64,000 bases of DNA, from assembly GCF_001632365.1 (NCBI RefSeq), contig NW_024468555.1, forward strand, positions 62,001 through 126,000. Reading direction: 5' to 3'. Source of the DNA: Laetiporus sulphureus 93-53 (Eukaryota > Basidiomycota > Agaricomycetes > Polyporales > Laetiporaceae). The notes beneath the pieces are model-generated. The model searched no databases. It was not told the origin of the DNA and saw nothing but the letters and a program-made list of their open reading frames with translations. The position numbers and the translations under genes are program-made. Below, one piece after another: positions 45,773 to 56,547 of the stretch; positions within the stretch are counted from its first letter, which is position 1, and every line of letters begins with the position of its first letter.

Positions 45773-45973
45773 AATCGACTTGCGGCTCGAGAGCCTCCTG
45801 TTTTAACTTGTTCTTGCTGGTATTGCTTGTACAAGCCGATAATTGCACAATAAGAAGCTTCCAACCCAGAAAAAAGTTCAAAACAAGAAGGTCCTGATAC
45901 TTTCTCGAGCTTGCTGTCTTTTTTGGTGACGGCGAGCGGATGGAAGTGTTCTAGGCCGGATTTGAGTTTTCCT
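45773..45973. repeat. direct repeat, left copy
   Basis: About 200 bp sharing long identical blocks with 47029-47211, including TTGTACAAGCCGATA, GCACAATAAGAAGCTT and GGTCCTGATACTTTCTCGAG. The copies differ by point changes and small indels, are in the same orientation, and flank the gene at 46228-46815. No coding capacity or terminal structure was seen. Confidence 0.8.
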
Positions 45974-46227
45974 GGTGAGTTCAGTCCGAGATATTCAGGT
46001 CCAAATGCACCTGTACAAACCTACATTCGCATTCGGCGGTGAACAAATTGCATGCAGCTTGCAGCTAACGTGCTACCATGAACAAAACCGCGCCATACAA
46101 TTTAATGACTCCACTGACAAATTGACAGACAGACCAACACGTTCCACTGATATATGAAAATCGCGGTGCGATCATGACTACTAGGATCAGAATGCTCACT
46201 CGCATGGGTGTCACGATATCCGGATAT

Positions 46228-46815
46228 TCAGAAGTAAATGTTAGCGGTGTCGTAAGGACCGACCTCCACGAAAGCGCAGTCCAAAGCAATCGGGTACGCG
46301 CCCTGCACGCCATGCATAGACAATCCCTGTCCTACATTCTGCACCTTCAATCCGGCTACTGCCTTGTTCTGGTCAAAGGCATACAATGCGACGCGGTTGC
46401 CCGGCAGCTGCTTCGCGACGAAGCCGTAAGAGTCGTCACTGTCGTACCAAGCGAGGAGAGGCGGGGAGCCGTTAGACAGGCTGAGGTGCTTGATGAGCAC
46501 CTGGCCACCATCCGGCGTGACGGTGTAGCCTTTGAAATAGCCACAGTCACCGATAGGCCACCCGTATATCGTAAGATCATCGTTTTGGTGCCGGCGATAT
46601 CGGATGACGAGTCCCTGACCGCTTGGGACGGGGGCGCAGCCATATTTACCGCCGTCCAGGCTTACACCAAAGCCGAGTTCACTCCCATCAGAGAGCATGA
46701 TCTTGTACCATTTATTGGTAAAGATGGCATTGCCGTTAATATCAAGCAGGTTCTGCAAGCATAACCTTAGCGCTGCCTTCAAATGAGACTCAAGACAAAG
46801 ATACCCTACCCTCAT
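46228..46815 (-). CDS. orphan soluble protein, beta-rich
   Basis: Exons (minus) 46815-46810 and 46752-46228 give 176 aa; exon 1 encodes only Met-Arg. The sequence alternates short hydrophobic strands and Gly/Asp turns (NGNAIFTNKWYKIMLSDGS, GYTVTPDGGQVLIKHL, PLLAWYDSDDSYGF), which suggests an all-beta domain such as a trefoil or lectin-like fold; this is inference from pattern only. There is no signal peptide. It sits alone between two copies of a 200-bp direct repeat and beside the second MITE, a setting typical of recently duplicated or moved genes. I do not recognise a named family. Confidence 0.7.
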   Translation of the reverse strand: MRVGYLCLESHLKAALRLCLQNLLDINGNAIFTNKWYKIMLSDGSELGFGVSLDGGKYGCAPVPSGQGLVIRYRRHQNDDLTIYGWPIGDCGYFKGYTVTPDGGQVLIKHLSLSNGSPPLLAWYDSDDSYGFVAKQLPGNRVALYAFDQNKAVAGLKVQNVGQGLSMHGVQGAYPIALDCAFVEVGPYDTANIYF

Positions 46816-47237
46816 TGTGCGCGAGAGACGGACGGGGACCGAGAATGGTTGCTATAGACTTTCCTGCGTGGATTACTGCAATGATGAAGTATGAACTACG
46901 AGGTGGTTTGCAAGTAGCAAGTCGTACTCACTAGTGCGTCAAATGCAGGGATTCATGGGAGACTGGAGTCAGTGAAGCTCCCCACGCCTTATATCTATCA
47001 TATGGTATGGATTACATCAGGAAAACTCAAATCAACTTGTGACTCGAGAACCTCCTTCTTGACTTGTTCTTGCTGTATTGGCTTGTACAAGCCGATATGT
47101 GCACAATAAGAAGCTTCTAACCCAGAAAAAGGTCCTGATACTTTCTCGAGCTTACTGCCTTTTTTGACGGCAAGCGGATAAAAGTGTCCTAAGCCGCATT
47201 TGGGTTTTCCCGACGCGTACGCAGTGCTAGTCGACTA
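46816..47237. repeat. 5' flank of the orphan gene and right copy of the direct repeat
   Basis: Positions 47029-47211 repeat 45773-45973 in the same orientation. The remaining sequence is the upstream flank of the orphan gene; no gene is supported. The repeat ends 26 bp before the MITE. Confidence 0.75.
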
Positions 47238-47575
47238 CACAGTCTGCATAGATTTATTTTTCCACGGGAAACCTGATGCAAAAATGGTGAAAATATCTTA
47301 TGTCTGGATATGGAAATAGTTTGGAAATTGGGCGGAGACAATTAAATTATGTTACGATTGTTTTACTGAAACATATCAGCAATAGTGAAACTATTTCCCA
47401 AAGGAAGATATTTCAGTCCAAAAATATGTGATACTGATATGTTTCGGTGAAGCAATTGTAACATAATTCAATTGTCTCCACCCGATTTCCAAACTATTTC
47501 CATATCCAGACTTAAGATATTTTCACCATTTTTCCATCAGGTTTCCCGTGGAAAAATAAATCTGTGCAGGCTGTG
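47238..47575. mobile_element. MITE-like foldback element, copy 2 (338 bp)
   Basis: Same length and almost every base as the copy at 13745-14082; one difference is an A/G change in the right arm. Same orientation. The trinucleotide CTA occurs on both sides and may be the target duplication. The two 142-nt arms could form a long hairpin. No open frame of interest. Confidence 0.85.
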
Positions 47576-47943
47576 CTACTTCGGTGACGCATTCCGTGAA
47601 AAGGAGTGGTAGTAATAGAGGATGAGTAGTGCGCGTGATTGGTCGGCTTACCAGCATCAGCCATCGGATGGACAGGGTGAACACTGACTAGCCTTGCCAG
47701 AGTCCCCGCTCTTCGGCATCCCGGCCCAGCCACTTCACGGGCGCCACGATGCTTGGCGCTAATCCATCTCGGTTGATATGGCAAGCTATCGTTGAACGGG
47801 ACTTCCTCGCAAACAGGCAAAGCATTACCGGCACGGTCATTTCCGTTGCCAGTCCACTGTTCCCACCTGCATCTCTCTGCGCCCTGGGCACCCCTCTATG
47901 CGAAGGATTACATCTGGTATCAATATCGTAGCGCATCGAACTA
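47576..47943. other. intergenic, 368 bp
   Basis: No supported gene; upstream flank of the transporter. Confidence 0.45.
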
Positions 47944-49439
47944 ATGGCTTCCAGAGACCATGACGTATCGGTAAACTTGGGCGGAAAGTCCGCCATAGTG
48001 GTATTCATCATAGCGCTTGTGGCCTTTGTCACTGAGACGCAGCTAAGCCAGGTAAGTTCCGCAATCTACGTGGGGCGAAGCAGGACGTCGGGACTGATTA
48101 CGCTGCGTGTAGTATGTGCAAACCGAACTGGATTTCCGACAGCCCTTCTTGTTGTTGTATGTCTCAGAGATTCACTGCTCGTGTCGTACGTCTGAAGCTG
48201 ACAACGGAGTGAAGCTATATCGTTCACTCATCCTTCGCCATAATGCTACCCTTGCACGTGCTATTCCTGACGCTGTCGGGCAAGAACTCTCCTCGCGCTC
48301 TGTGGGCCGGATTGATGCTGGCACTCCGACAACATCTTTCGCCCCCCACTGGCCCGGTCACTCAATCATCAGACTTTCCGACATGGAGACTTGCTCGCCT
48401 TCTCTCATTCTTGACGGCCGGCATGACCTTCCCTGCTTTACTGTGGTTCATTGCCGTATCTCTAGCTTCGTAAGTTGCATGAGACTACACAGAGAACTTA
48501 CGCTGATCTGCGCAGAGTAACTGATGTCACCGCGCTGTGGAACACGAACGCATTCTTCGCGTACCTCCTCACCGTGAGGTTCCTCAAGCTTCGCTGGGAC
48601 CCGCGACGTCTGGCCGCCGTCATTCTTGCCACGTTGGGTGCTACTGCTGTAGTCTATGGTGGTAGCACTGCAAACACGCCGGAGGCCAGCTTGTGGGGAA
48701 AGCGCTCCATTGCCTCGGTTCTCCGGAGAGCAGTCTTTGTCCCTTCGGCACCCCTCATCGGCGATCTGTTGACGCTCGTTGCGTCTGTCCTGTACGGCTT
48801 ATACCAGGTACTTTACAAGATCTATGCCGCCCTACCGTCCGACCCCGAGGTACTCGATGATGAAGTCCCGACGGACGCCTTGTACAGACGACTTCCTACC
48901 TCATATGATAGCACCTTGGACATTGACGAAGCAGCTGTCAACATCCCCCAGGTAGCAGATGAAGCTGTCTATCCTCCGCCTTTTGGATTGTACCCCAACA
49001 TGCTGACATCTGCTATCGGCGTGCTCACTTTACTCGTACTGTGGATACCCATTCCAATCCTCGACTACTACGGTATTTCTACCTTCTCTCTGCCCAAGAC
49101 TTCGCTACAGGTGGTCGCAATCGCGGGCATCGCTCTTAGCGGCGTGGTGTTTAATGCAGGCTTCATGGTGAGCTTCTATCATACGCGATTATCTTGTCGA
49201 TCTCACGTGTATTATGTATGCAGATCCTGCTGGGCGTCTGGGGGCCCGTTGTCACTTCTGTGGGAAGCCTGTTGACAATTGTCCTCGTATTCATCTCGGA
49301 TATCATTTTCGGTGGCGCTGTTGAGACCATTACTCCCTGGGGCTTGTTGGGATCCGGCTCCATTGTGATAGCTTTTGCACTGCTTGCATATGATATGACG
49401 AGAAGACGACATCCTGCAGATTCCACATCCCATCCTTGA
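47944..49439 (+). CDS. DMT-superfamily transporter, SLC35F/Thi74-like
   Basis: Exons 47944-48051, 48113-48156, 48215-48469, 48516-49167, 49224-49439 give 424 aa with about ten hydrophobic segments. Landmarks: helix 1 IVVFIIALVAFVTE then TELDFRQPFLLFYIVHSSF across introns 1 and 2; VTALWNTNAFFAYLLTVRFL; LAAVILATLGATAVVYGGST; APLIGDLLTLVASVLYGLYQ; and the last helices GPVVTSVGSLLTIVLVFISD. A loop of about 60 mostly polar residues separates the halves. The family includes thiamine-regulated yeast Thi74 and human SLC35F5; substrate unknown, probably a vacuolar or Golgi membrane. Phase is consistent at all junctions. Confidence 0.87.
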
Positions 49440-50091
49440 AAGTACAATGTCCTTCGAGTAACTTAGGTTCTCTATGTCTAGAAATCGCTTCCTTTTGGCG
49501 GTGCATAACCTCATACTGTGGTCGTGGTTGGTCACAGCTGTATGTGCTGGCAATCCGCTCCAAGAGATTCCATACGATCTATTACTCCCATGGACCCCGG
49601 CGACAATGAATACGTATTTCGACAAATGTAGCTACAGCACAAAATTGGACAGCTAATGGACCGGAATGCAGATGAGGAAGTTGAACCAGCAGCGAGATAG
49701 TACGAGAACAAACAATGCAAGTGATCAAGCCCACGTGGACCTCGATATATGCGCGAATATCGTACACGACAGAAGTCCGGGATCCCAGTGATTACTGAGA
49801 GCCGCGGCTTGAACGGGATGATGATAGAGGACAGGATTAAGTTAAGTTAGCGTAACATGACAGGCAGGGGCGCGCAACTGCCTCGTCCACCAAGGCAGCA
49901 AAGCAGAAGCAAGAGTGGCAAGTAAGCACAAGTGACGGCCTCCTGACGTCCTCCTCTAGCTGCGGATCTTGGCGCAACCGCACGTCTGCTGGCCGACTTG
50001 TGCTGTAGCCAAAGCAAATCCACCAATTATAATCGTATACCCACCATTCCAGGATATCTCTTGACTAGGTCAAGTCGTAGTAGCCATTAAG
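49440..50091. other. convergent 3' flanks, 652 bp
   Basis: Lies between two convergent stop codons; no supported gene. Confidence 0.5.
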
Positions 50092-51742
50092 CTAACACGA
50101 ACGAATGATCAAATAGACATTGATGCTTATCAGAATCACAACGTACGTCTTCCGCTTCGCCTTCGTCATCTCTTTCCGTAAGGCTGGACCGTCCAATGGC
50201 TTGAGCAGCTCAAATGCGCACAATAACTCCTCAGAAACACTGTAAATGGATATTAACATTTAGGGAATTGCTCAAGATAGATTGGCAAACAGACCTCATG
50301 CATGCACCATAGTTATCAAATTCTGCGCGGAGAAGCTGTGAGGTGGAATCGAATGTCGAACGAGCCAGGAACTCACCGCCGCAGTAGTTTGGCGCGCTGA
50401 ACACGGTGACGAGCGTCCGCTCATTCCAGAATTCGTATCCGTCCTCCACTACCATATGCGCACGGCAAATGAGGTCCATGTCGTAGCGCACCAGAAAATC
50501 GTTGATTATTGATTTTCCAAAGCAATAGCTGACCCCTCTTTCATTATCCTCCCAGTCGACAGCGGTATCCGATGGATCTGACCATAACAGGTCGTTCAAC
50601 AAACCATAATCGGGAACATCCGTCGGCCGCTGAATGCGTTTGATATCATCCATAGAATGTAATGACGGTGAAAGACCCCCATGTACGCAGAATATCTTCG
50701 ACGCAACGATGGCAGCAATAGGGAGGCAGTTGAACACGTCAACGAATGTCTTCCACGTCTTGATGTTACACCGTCTCTTACATTCGTCGTAAAAACCGTA
50801 AACTGAAGGTGACAGGCATTAACTAATGAGAAGAGTATACGACAGTAACTGCTCACCTCGCGTGACGTTGGCACATTCATGGTTGCCGCGCAACAGGAAG
50901 AAGTTCTCTGGATACTTGATCTTATAACATAGGAGGAGCAATATCGTCTCCAAACTCTGCTTTCCTCGGTCGACGTAGTCGCCAAGGAACAGATAATTGG
51001 CCGCAGGAGGAAAGCCACACATCTCGAACAGCCGTATGAGGTCCGAGTATTGGCCATGGACATCTCCCACAATCTTGACAGGCGGGGACAGCTCAATGAG
51101 TGTGGGCTGGCTCAAAAACACCTCGCGTGCTGTTTGACATATTGCGACAATCTCCGCATTCTTGAGACACAGTGACTTGCTGACTTTGCCGGTGTAACCA
51201 ACGTCTAGCAACCGTTGGATCATGTCGTCGATATCGAGTTGCTTCATTCGATCCCCGGTCCGTGCTCCATTCGACACTGACAGAGGATCCACGCTAAAAC
51301 TATTGGTGGATCCTGGGGTTGGATACGGTGACGAGTTTGCAAGAATGGTCTGAGTCATGGGAATGTCCAGCGGAGGCGGCTTGGCGGACAAGGATGGTGA
51401 GGTGGAGGGCGAAGTGGATGTAGCCGGTGATGGGAGATGAGCATCTTTCGTGGACGAGTTCGGGTGGGGAGGTGAAAGGGTATCATGACCGGTAGGTCGT
51501 GGGCTGTGTCCGTTCTGCAACACGGAGCCATCGGGTCTCGAGACGTTGATGTCTGGCTTTCCGTCCGTAGAAATACATGTTTGGGAATCGCTGGCTGCGT
51601 CTGCGGTGGTAGGTCGAGAAGAGTGGCTTTGCCGTGGACTATCGTCGCCATTTACGACGTCAGAGAGCGTGGCAGGTTCTGCGGTGCCGTTGTCCTTGTC
51701 CTTTCCACCCTTGCGACGGCTCTTGGATTGCGTTTGGCCCAT
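50092..51742 (-). CDS. PPZ1: PPZ-type serine/threonine protein phosphatase
   Basis: Exons (minus) 51742-50857, 50802-50377, 50322-50295, 50239-50092 give 495 aa. It starts MGQTQSK, a myristoylation signal as in yeast Ppz1. Residues 10-160 are Ser/Pro/Thr-rich and disordered. The PP1-type catalytic domain has all metal motifs: GDVHGQ, GDYVDRG, RGNHE, and the C-terminal HGG and [24 protein letters not shown] (Met where PP1 has Gln) and the PPZ-type FDNYGAC segment favour PPZ over PP1. PPZ controls monovalent cation balance and cell-wall integrity and is inhibited by Hal3. The C-terminal end reads on into a hydrophobic stretch ([13 protein letters not shown]) instead of the usual basic tail; a missed last intron after KRKTY is possible. 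Confidence 0.92.
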
Positions 51743-52320
51743 TGGGAGGGCCTGAGGTGAAGTCGATGGCGAGCCTGGCTGGGGACAGTGCGCCCGGGAC
51801 CTAGCAAGTCTGGAAGTGAAGACAGACAGGAGTGTAGGCGCCAGCTTGGACTAATTTGTCGGAACGATGTAAGAATGGGATCGGGTATGAAAAGTGTGAC
51901 GATCGTTTCGTCGTCAATGTTGCCGGGAGCGGCGAGGACGACGTCTATATTACAAACGGAGAGAGATAGGAGGAAACGAGCTGCAATGAGGATAGGCGTC
52001 GACCAACTGGGCTTGCTAGTGCAGCCCGAGGCTGAGTGAGGCACCGCCCAATCACAATTAGGTGTGTTTGTTTGATTATTGTTTACAACGCGTAACTTCA
52101 GGTAACTTCGTTCACTACTGCTACCGCTGCCGGCCGCATGAATGGAACAGCACGATGGTAAATCCTCGTTCTCGGCCATCGTCGCTCTCGTCCAAATCAT
52201 GCGAGATGCACCTCCGAGTGTTGCATCGTCCATAGTGGTCATTTTGGATGCATGCATATAACATGAGGAAGCAATAGTAACCATAACATATACACCAGAA
52301 CCACCAGCTCCTCCCACAGC
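51743..52320. other. intergenic between PPZ start and uS17 stop, 578 bp
   Basis: The PPZ start (51742) and uS17 stop (52321) are on the same strand, so this holds the uS17 3' flank and the PPZ promoter. No supported gene. Confidence 0.5.
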
Positions 52321-53080
52321 CTAGAACTTCCCGAACGACTTCGCAGCCGCCTTGTTCTTCGACACTCGCAACACGTTGAAACGAACGGTCTTCGAAAGTG
52401 GTCGACACTGACCTAAAGAGAGATAAAGGCGCGGTAGAGATCATGAAAACTGCTCCACGTACCGACGGTTACCATATCGCCGAGCTCGACACGGAAGCAT
52501 GGCGAGACATGTACTGCCATGTTCTTGTGGCGTTTCTCGTACCGGTCTAGGGTTCGAACGATTCGTGAGAGGCACTACGAAGCCTTGGCCATAGAATACA
52601 TACTGTATTTCGGGATGTAGTGAAGGTAATCCCTTCGGATAACGATAGTGCGGGTCATCTTCGTCGAGACGACTCGGCCAGTTAGAATGCGTCCGCGGAT
52701 GGAGACATCACCAGTAAAAGGGCACTTCTTGTCTGGTCTAGACCGTTAGTTTCGCGAGCTGCTGTGCAGTCGACTGGCTGGACGTACCGATGTATGTACC
52801 ACTGATCGCCTCAGCAGGTGTCTTGAACCCAAGACCGACATCCTTGTACCACCGCTTTTCCTTCGTAGAAACCTTCTTCCCGCCTATACATGCAATAGCA
52901 GTATGACAGTCAAACCCGTGAAATATATAAACCGCGCATTCATGGACATACCGCGGGCCTTCGCGTTTTGGAAGAGAAACTGCTTCTGGTACGCCCTCTC
53001 TACCTAAAGTGTCCGGGAACACACAGTGAGGGCATGATTGTGAAAGTGGCCCCGTATGCACGTACTTGGTGATCAGCCAT
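52321..53080 (-). CDS. RPS11: 40S ribosomal protein uS17 (S11)
   Basis: Exons (minus) 53080-53066, 53003-52952, 52883-52788, 52732-52604, 52546-52463, 52412-52321 give 155 aa, the expected size. The first exon is 15 nt (MADHQ). Landmarks: [77 protein letters not shown] and [14 protein letters not shown]. It is an essential small-subunit protein binding 18S rRNA. Five introns in a 760-bp gene, typical for basidiomycete ribosomal protein genes; introns could carry snoRNAs but none was identified. Confidence 0.96.
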
Positions 53081-53566
53081 GGCGGGTGGGTCGGCCTTGA
53101 GGAGTCAGTATATACGAAATGTTTTGGGTCGGCAGTACCAGATTGGCGTCTGGTAGCACGTGGGGGACTGTGAATCAGCCACAAGAGGTGAACTGTACAG
53201 CTCGGTGATCGCCGATTAGACTCTATGCTCTCTCGCGCGATTGGGCCACAGCTCGGATTCTGTCGATGGTCTTTTCATGAATTACTTCTCATTGATGTTT
53301 CTGCTTGGCGGCAATTTCATTCCTGGTAGAGGAACCTGTATTTGCGAAGACTATCTCTTATCGCAGACCTTCATTTTGCCCCGTTCGCACTGCTACGCTA
53401 TTGATAGGCCATCTTGCGAGACGAACACACAAGTTGCGGTGAGGACCCGTCATTATCAAAAATGGTATCGAAGTCCCTGTGATACTTTAGAGCATTGATA
53501 CATACTATTTCATTCCTCATATTTGTACGTGTAGAACTAATAGAGTCAGAGCTGCCTCGAATCTGG
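53081..53566. other. uS17 promoter region, 486 bp
   Basis: 5' flank of uS17 on the minus strand and 3' flank of the next minus-strand gene. No coding exon is supported. Confidence 0.45.
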
Positions 53567-55341
53567 TTATCCGCATCGGCCAAATGTCCCGGTCTGGTCG
53601 ACTATATGGGACGTCTCATCTGACGCGTATCGCGATCCCTCGCTGGTTATGTGAGTGCTACTCTGCGAGTGGCATCCGCTGTCGTCCACTTCCGAGCTGC
53701 GACTGTCCAGGTAGGGAGGGGACAATCTTGGCCCATGGCCTGCCGCCTCTCGACTACCCAAGGCAGACAGTGATGGTATCGTCCTAAACACTCGTGATTT
53801 CTGAGGAGTTTGACTCCTGCTTCTCGGAGAGCGGGGCGCCGGGGACAATCCTTCTTGTTGCAGCTGTAAGCAATTGTTCCCAACTACCTGGGGATAATGG
53901 ACGATGTGCCTCTGCAAACGATCTGGCGGAGGTGCTGGTTCGCAGGCGCCTTTGTGAATACCGTCGCACGTAAGGTTCTCTTGACCATAGGTATCGCGGG
54001 TGTCATGTGCTCTGCTGTTGTGGCCGCGGGGCTCGAGGAGCCATGTGAAAGCGCGAGATGGTCGTCGAGAAGCGTGAGATCGTCTGGGTTTTCTGAGACA
54101 AGAGGTCTCCTGGTTGCTTGAGCGCCTGCCCCCAAAGCATGGCAGATGGCGACAAAGCCACGAATACCACATGGAATACACCTCCTGCGCAGCAAAGATG
54201 CAGAAGAAGACTAACGGAGAAATCGCTATTGCGATACTGTGAGGCTTCTTGTCTCATTTAAGGTGGTATCGCTCACCTTCCCAAGTGGAACTTGTCAGCA
54301 ACCATGCCTCAAAGGAATGACCCCATTTTTCCTTGTCATCACGGTTTCGTACCCACATTGAGAGCACAACAGAATATAACACCGTTGACACGATAATCGT
54401 GGAAATAAGCAACGCAAAGCGGACGACGCGAATCGGATGTAGAAGCTCCATGCTATGGCGGAAATCCGCAAGCTTGTAGTGCTTGACGAGTATAATTCCA
54501 AGTAAGCCGGAGGTGATGGCCGATATCGCGAGCGGTATCAGCATGAGGATGAGAGTCAGAATCTCAACATCACTGTCGCTGACGATGCAGGTAGGCTAAA
54601 GGACCTCATGTCATCACTCCTTCCATGAAGATAATGTCGTGTATGCGTACTCCGTGTAATGCAGGAATGAGTGCGCCCGTATTGTGAATAAGCTTAGGGA
54701 TCATAGCAAACACTATGGGAGAAGCCCATACTAAATGACATGAGTTCGTATTCGGATTTCAGAGCAGCGTTCCTACCAAATGGACCAACACAGAGTACGA
54801 GAACTGTACGCCGATAGAATTGAGGGCTTGAGTCGGCATCGAGACGATCGTGCGCTCCTGTGAATTTCAAAGCCAAGTACAGGCATGGCTGACCTCTCCG
54901 CTCAGTCTATTGTCAAAGAGGTTGGGGAATTCACTTACAATTGTGAAGCTTATTGCGAACGCAGACTTCGCAAGTGTCAAGTAGTTCAGACTATGCAAAT
55001 GCATCAGGGCAAGGCATCAGACAATCTATGCAATTCACGAACATTATTGCATCTGCTATGCAGAATCGCCTTAAGGCTGGTTGGGTGATCGGATGCTGGC
55101 TTAATGCTCTGTCGTACAAGTTGCTGACAGCCAGAAAAGGGGGCAAAACATCCACAATGGCTCGTATAATGGCAAGGACAATGATGGTATTGACGATTGG
55201 GTGTTTCCGAGCAGGCGTGGCAAGCAAAACCGAGAGTAAGACAATGCTAACGGACTGAGCAATATGCGTCAGAGCTCTTATGCAGCAGAGTGAACGATTT
55301 ACCTGAAGGATGATGACAATGATTTTCAGCTCAATCTGCAT
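53567..55341 (-). CDS. putative multi-spanning (7TM-like) membrane protein, exon model incomplete
   Basis: Minus-strand coding pieces with strong hydrophobic helices occur in order. 55341-55303 starts MQIELKIIVIILQ; from 55254 comes SVSIVLLSVLLATPARKHP and NTIIVLAIIRAIVDVL; then YLTLAKSAFAISFTI near 54950, WASPIVFAMIPKLIHNTG near 54720, and at 54575-54270 LILMLIPLAISAITSGLL and RFALLISTIIVSTVLYSVVL. A final polar tail with TPQKSRVFRTIPSLSAL and Ser-rich sequence ends at 53567. The pattern of about seven helices, intracellular loops with HP and a long Ser-rich tail resembles basidiomycete receptor-like proteins. Several internal splice sites could not be fixed, so it may also be partly decayed. 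Receptor role is inference. Confidence 0.45.
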
Positions 55342-56460
55342 ACCGCTCGACTATTGCCCGTAACCGATACGATATCCAGCAGACACGATTAGCCTAAGGA
55401 AAGGGAGCGAGTGCAGGGAAGGTAGCACCATGCGAAGCAAGATTAGAGTGCAGAGAGCGGTACAGGGTATCAATGATGGTAGAGGATTGTATGATTCCTC
55501 GTGGTTACCACGGGCGGGAGCACGGGAGATGGCGGATGACAGGTCCCAGGCATGCTCTGGGATATACTCGGCAATAGGGCGCTGTGCAGAGGAACAGATC
55601 CATCGACATCGAGTGTGTCATCAACAACAGCATCGGAAAGAGTTCCCAAGAGACCTCGACGCAAGGCTTCTATGTTCAGAAAGCACGCTTAGCACTGGAT
55701 ACATTGACAGATGCCCGGTGTTCCGCACGGATGTCGACGTTGAATCTAAATGTAGTCGCGTGAGAGGCGGTGATCGCTTCATGATGCACCAAGTACAATG
55801 CTCTCCATTCCGAGCACTGTCGTTCATGCGATAGATATCATCATCCCATGGATGGAAACGTTGACTGTGCGTGCATCGAATAACGGCAGACATGCTTGCA
55901 AAGCGTAGACCCGACTACAGGCCTGATGGATGACATAGGAAGCACATCAGAGTTTGTTACCCATGTCGATGCCGATTCCCAGATTATAGCATGATGTGTG
56001 TGATATACTTGGGGGCCGATGATCAATAGACTGGGGCTAAGCGCTGAGGATTGATCACAACCCGGGGAAGGGAGGACGGAACTCACAGCCTGTAGACGCA
56101 TAATTTTGAAATGCACAATCAACACACCCGTCTGCAGAGATGCTGTACGTCACGATGAGACACTTAGCGGCGCATCAAGTGGAATGCTGTCACGCCACTG
56201 CAGCAAATGTCACCTCTGACGGAAGTAACATTCCCCCGAAATCCTCTTCGAAATTCTTGAGCATGCATATAGTAAGCGCTGGGAAGAGAACTCGCAGGTG
56301 CGGGCGCGTGAGGGCACCCGAGCCGGTTCGGTGCCACCACATAGATCGGGCTGCAGTTCCGTGTGGCGAGCCAATGTTCCTCACGGTCACGATCGTGCGA
56401 GGTCGCGTCGCGCACGCGCTACCGCATCTCCATCCGCTCCTCCCATCCTTTCACGCTTGC
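55342..56460. other. intergenic, 1.1 kb
   Basis: No supported gene. Short minus-strand frames with possible splice signals near 55470-56125 could be further exons of the upstream membrane protein or a related relic. The right end is the DNA ligase promoter. Confidence 0.35.
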
Positions 56461-56505
56461 ATGGGCCGCCAGCAAACGCTAAGTACGATAGCGTTCCTTC
56501 TTCTG

Positions 56506-56511
56506 ACGCGT
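56506..56511. promoter_or_regulatory. MCB-like element (ACGCGT) 5' of DNA ligase I
   Basis: The hexamer ACGCGT lies 37 bp upstream of the likely cytosolic/nuclear start (56548) and downstream of a possible longer start (56461). In yeasts this is the MluI cell-cycle box that drives G1/S transcription of replication genes including CDC9. A single copy; function here is inferred. Confidence 0.35.
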
Positions 56512-56547
56512 GTGTTTCATAAGGAATGCACAGGAAAATTCCTCAAG

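Noticed and set aside
45057..45881. 274-codon minus-strand open frame over the GLO1 region
   Set aside because: It is a shadow of the decayed plus-strand GLO1 gene, whose blocks are recognisable in order; the minus-strand product resembles nothing.
51652..52317. 221-codon minus-strand frame between PPZ and uS17
   Set aside because: It overlaps the PPZ N-terminus in another frame and low-complexity flank, with no motif.
52541..52566. T-loop-like GGTTCGAAC suggesting a tRNA
   Set aside because: It lies at a uS17 exon/intron border and no acceptor or anticodon stem can be formed around it.
55430..55834. 134-codon plus-strand frame
   Set aside because: No motif or start context; equally long frames exist on the opposite strand.
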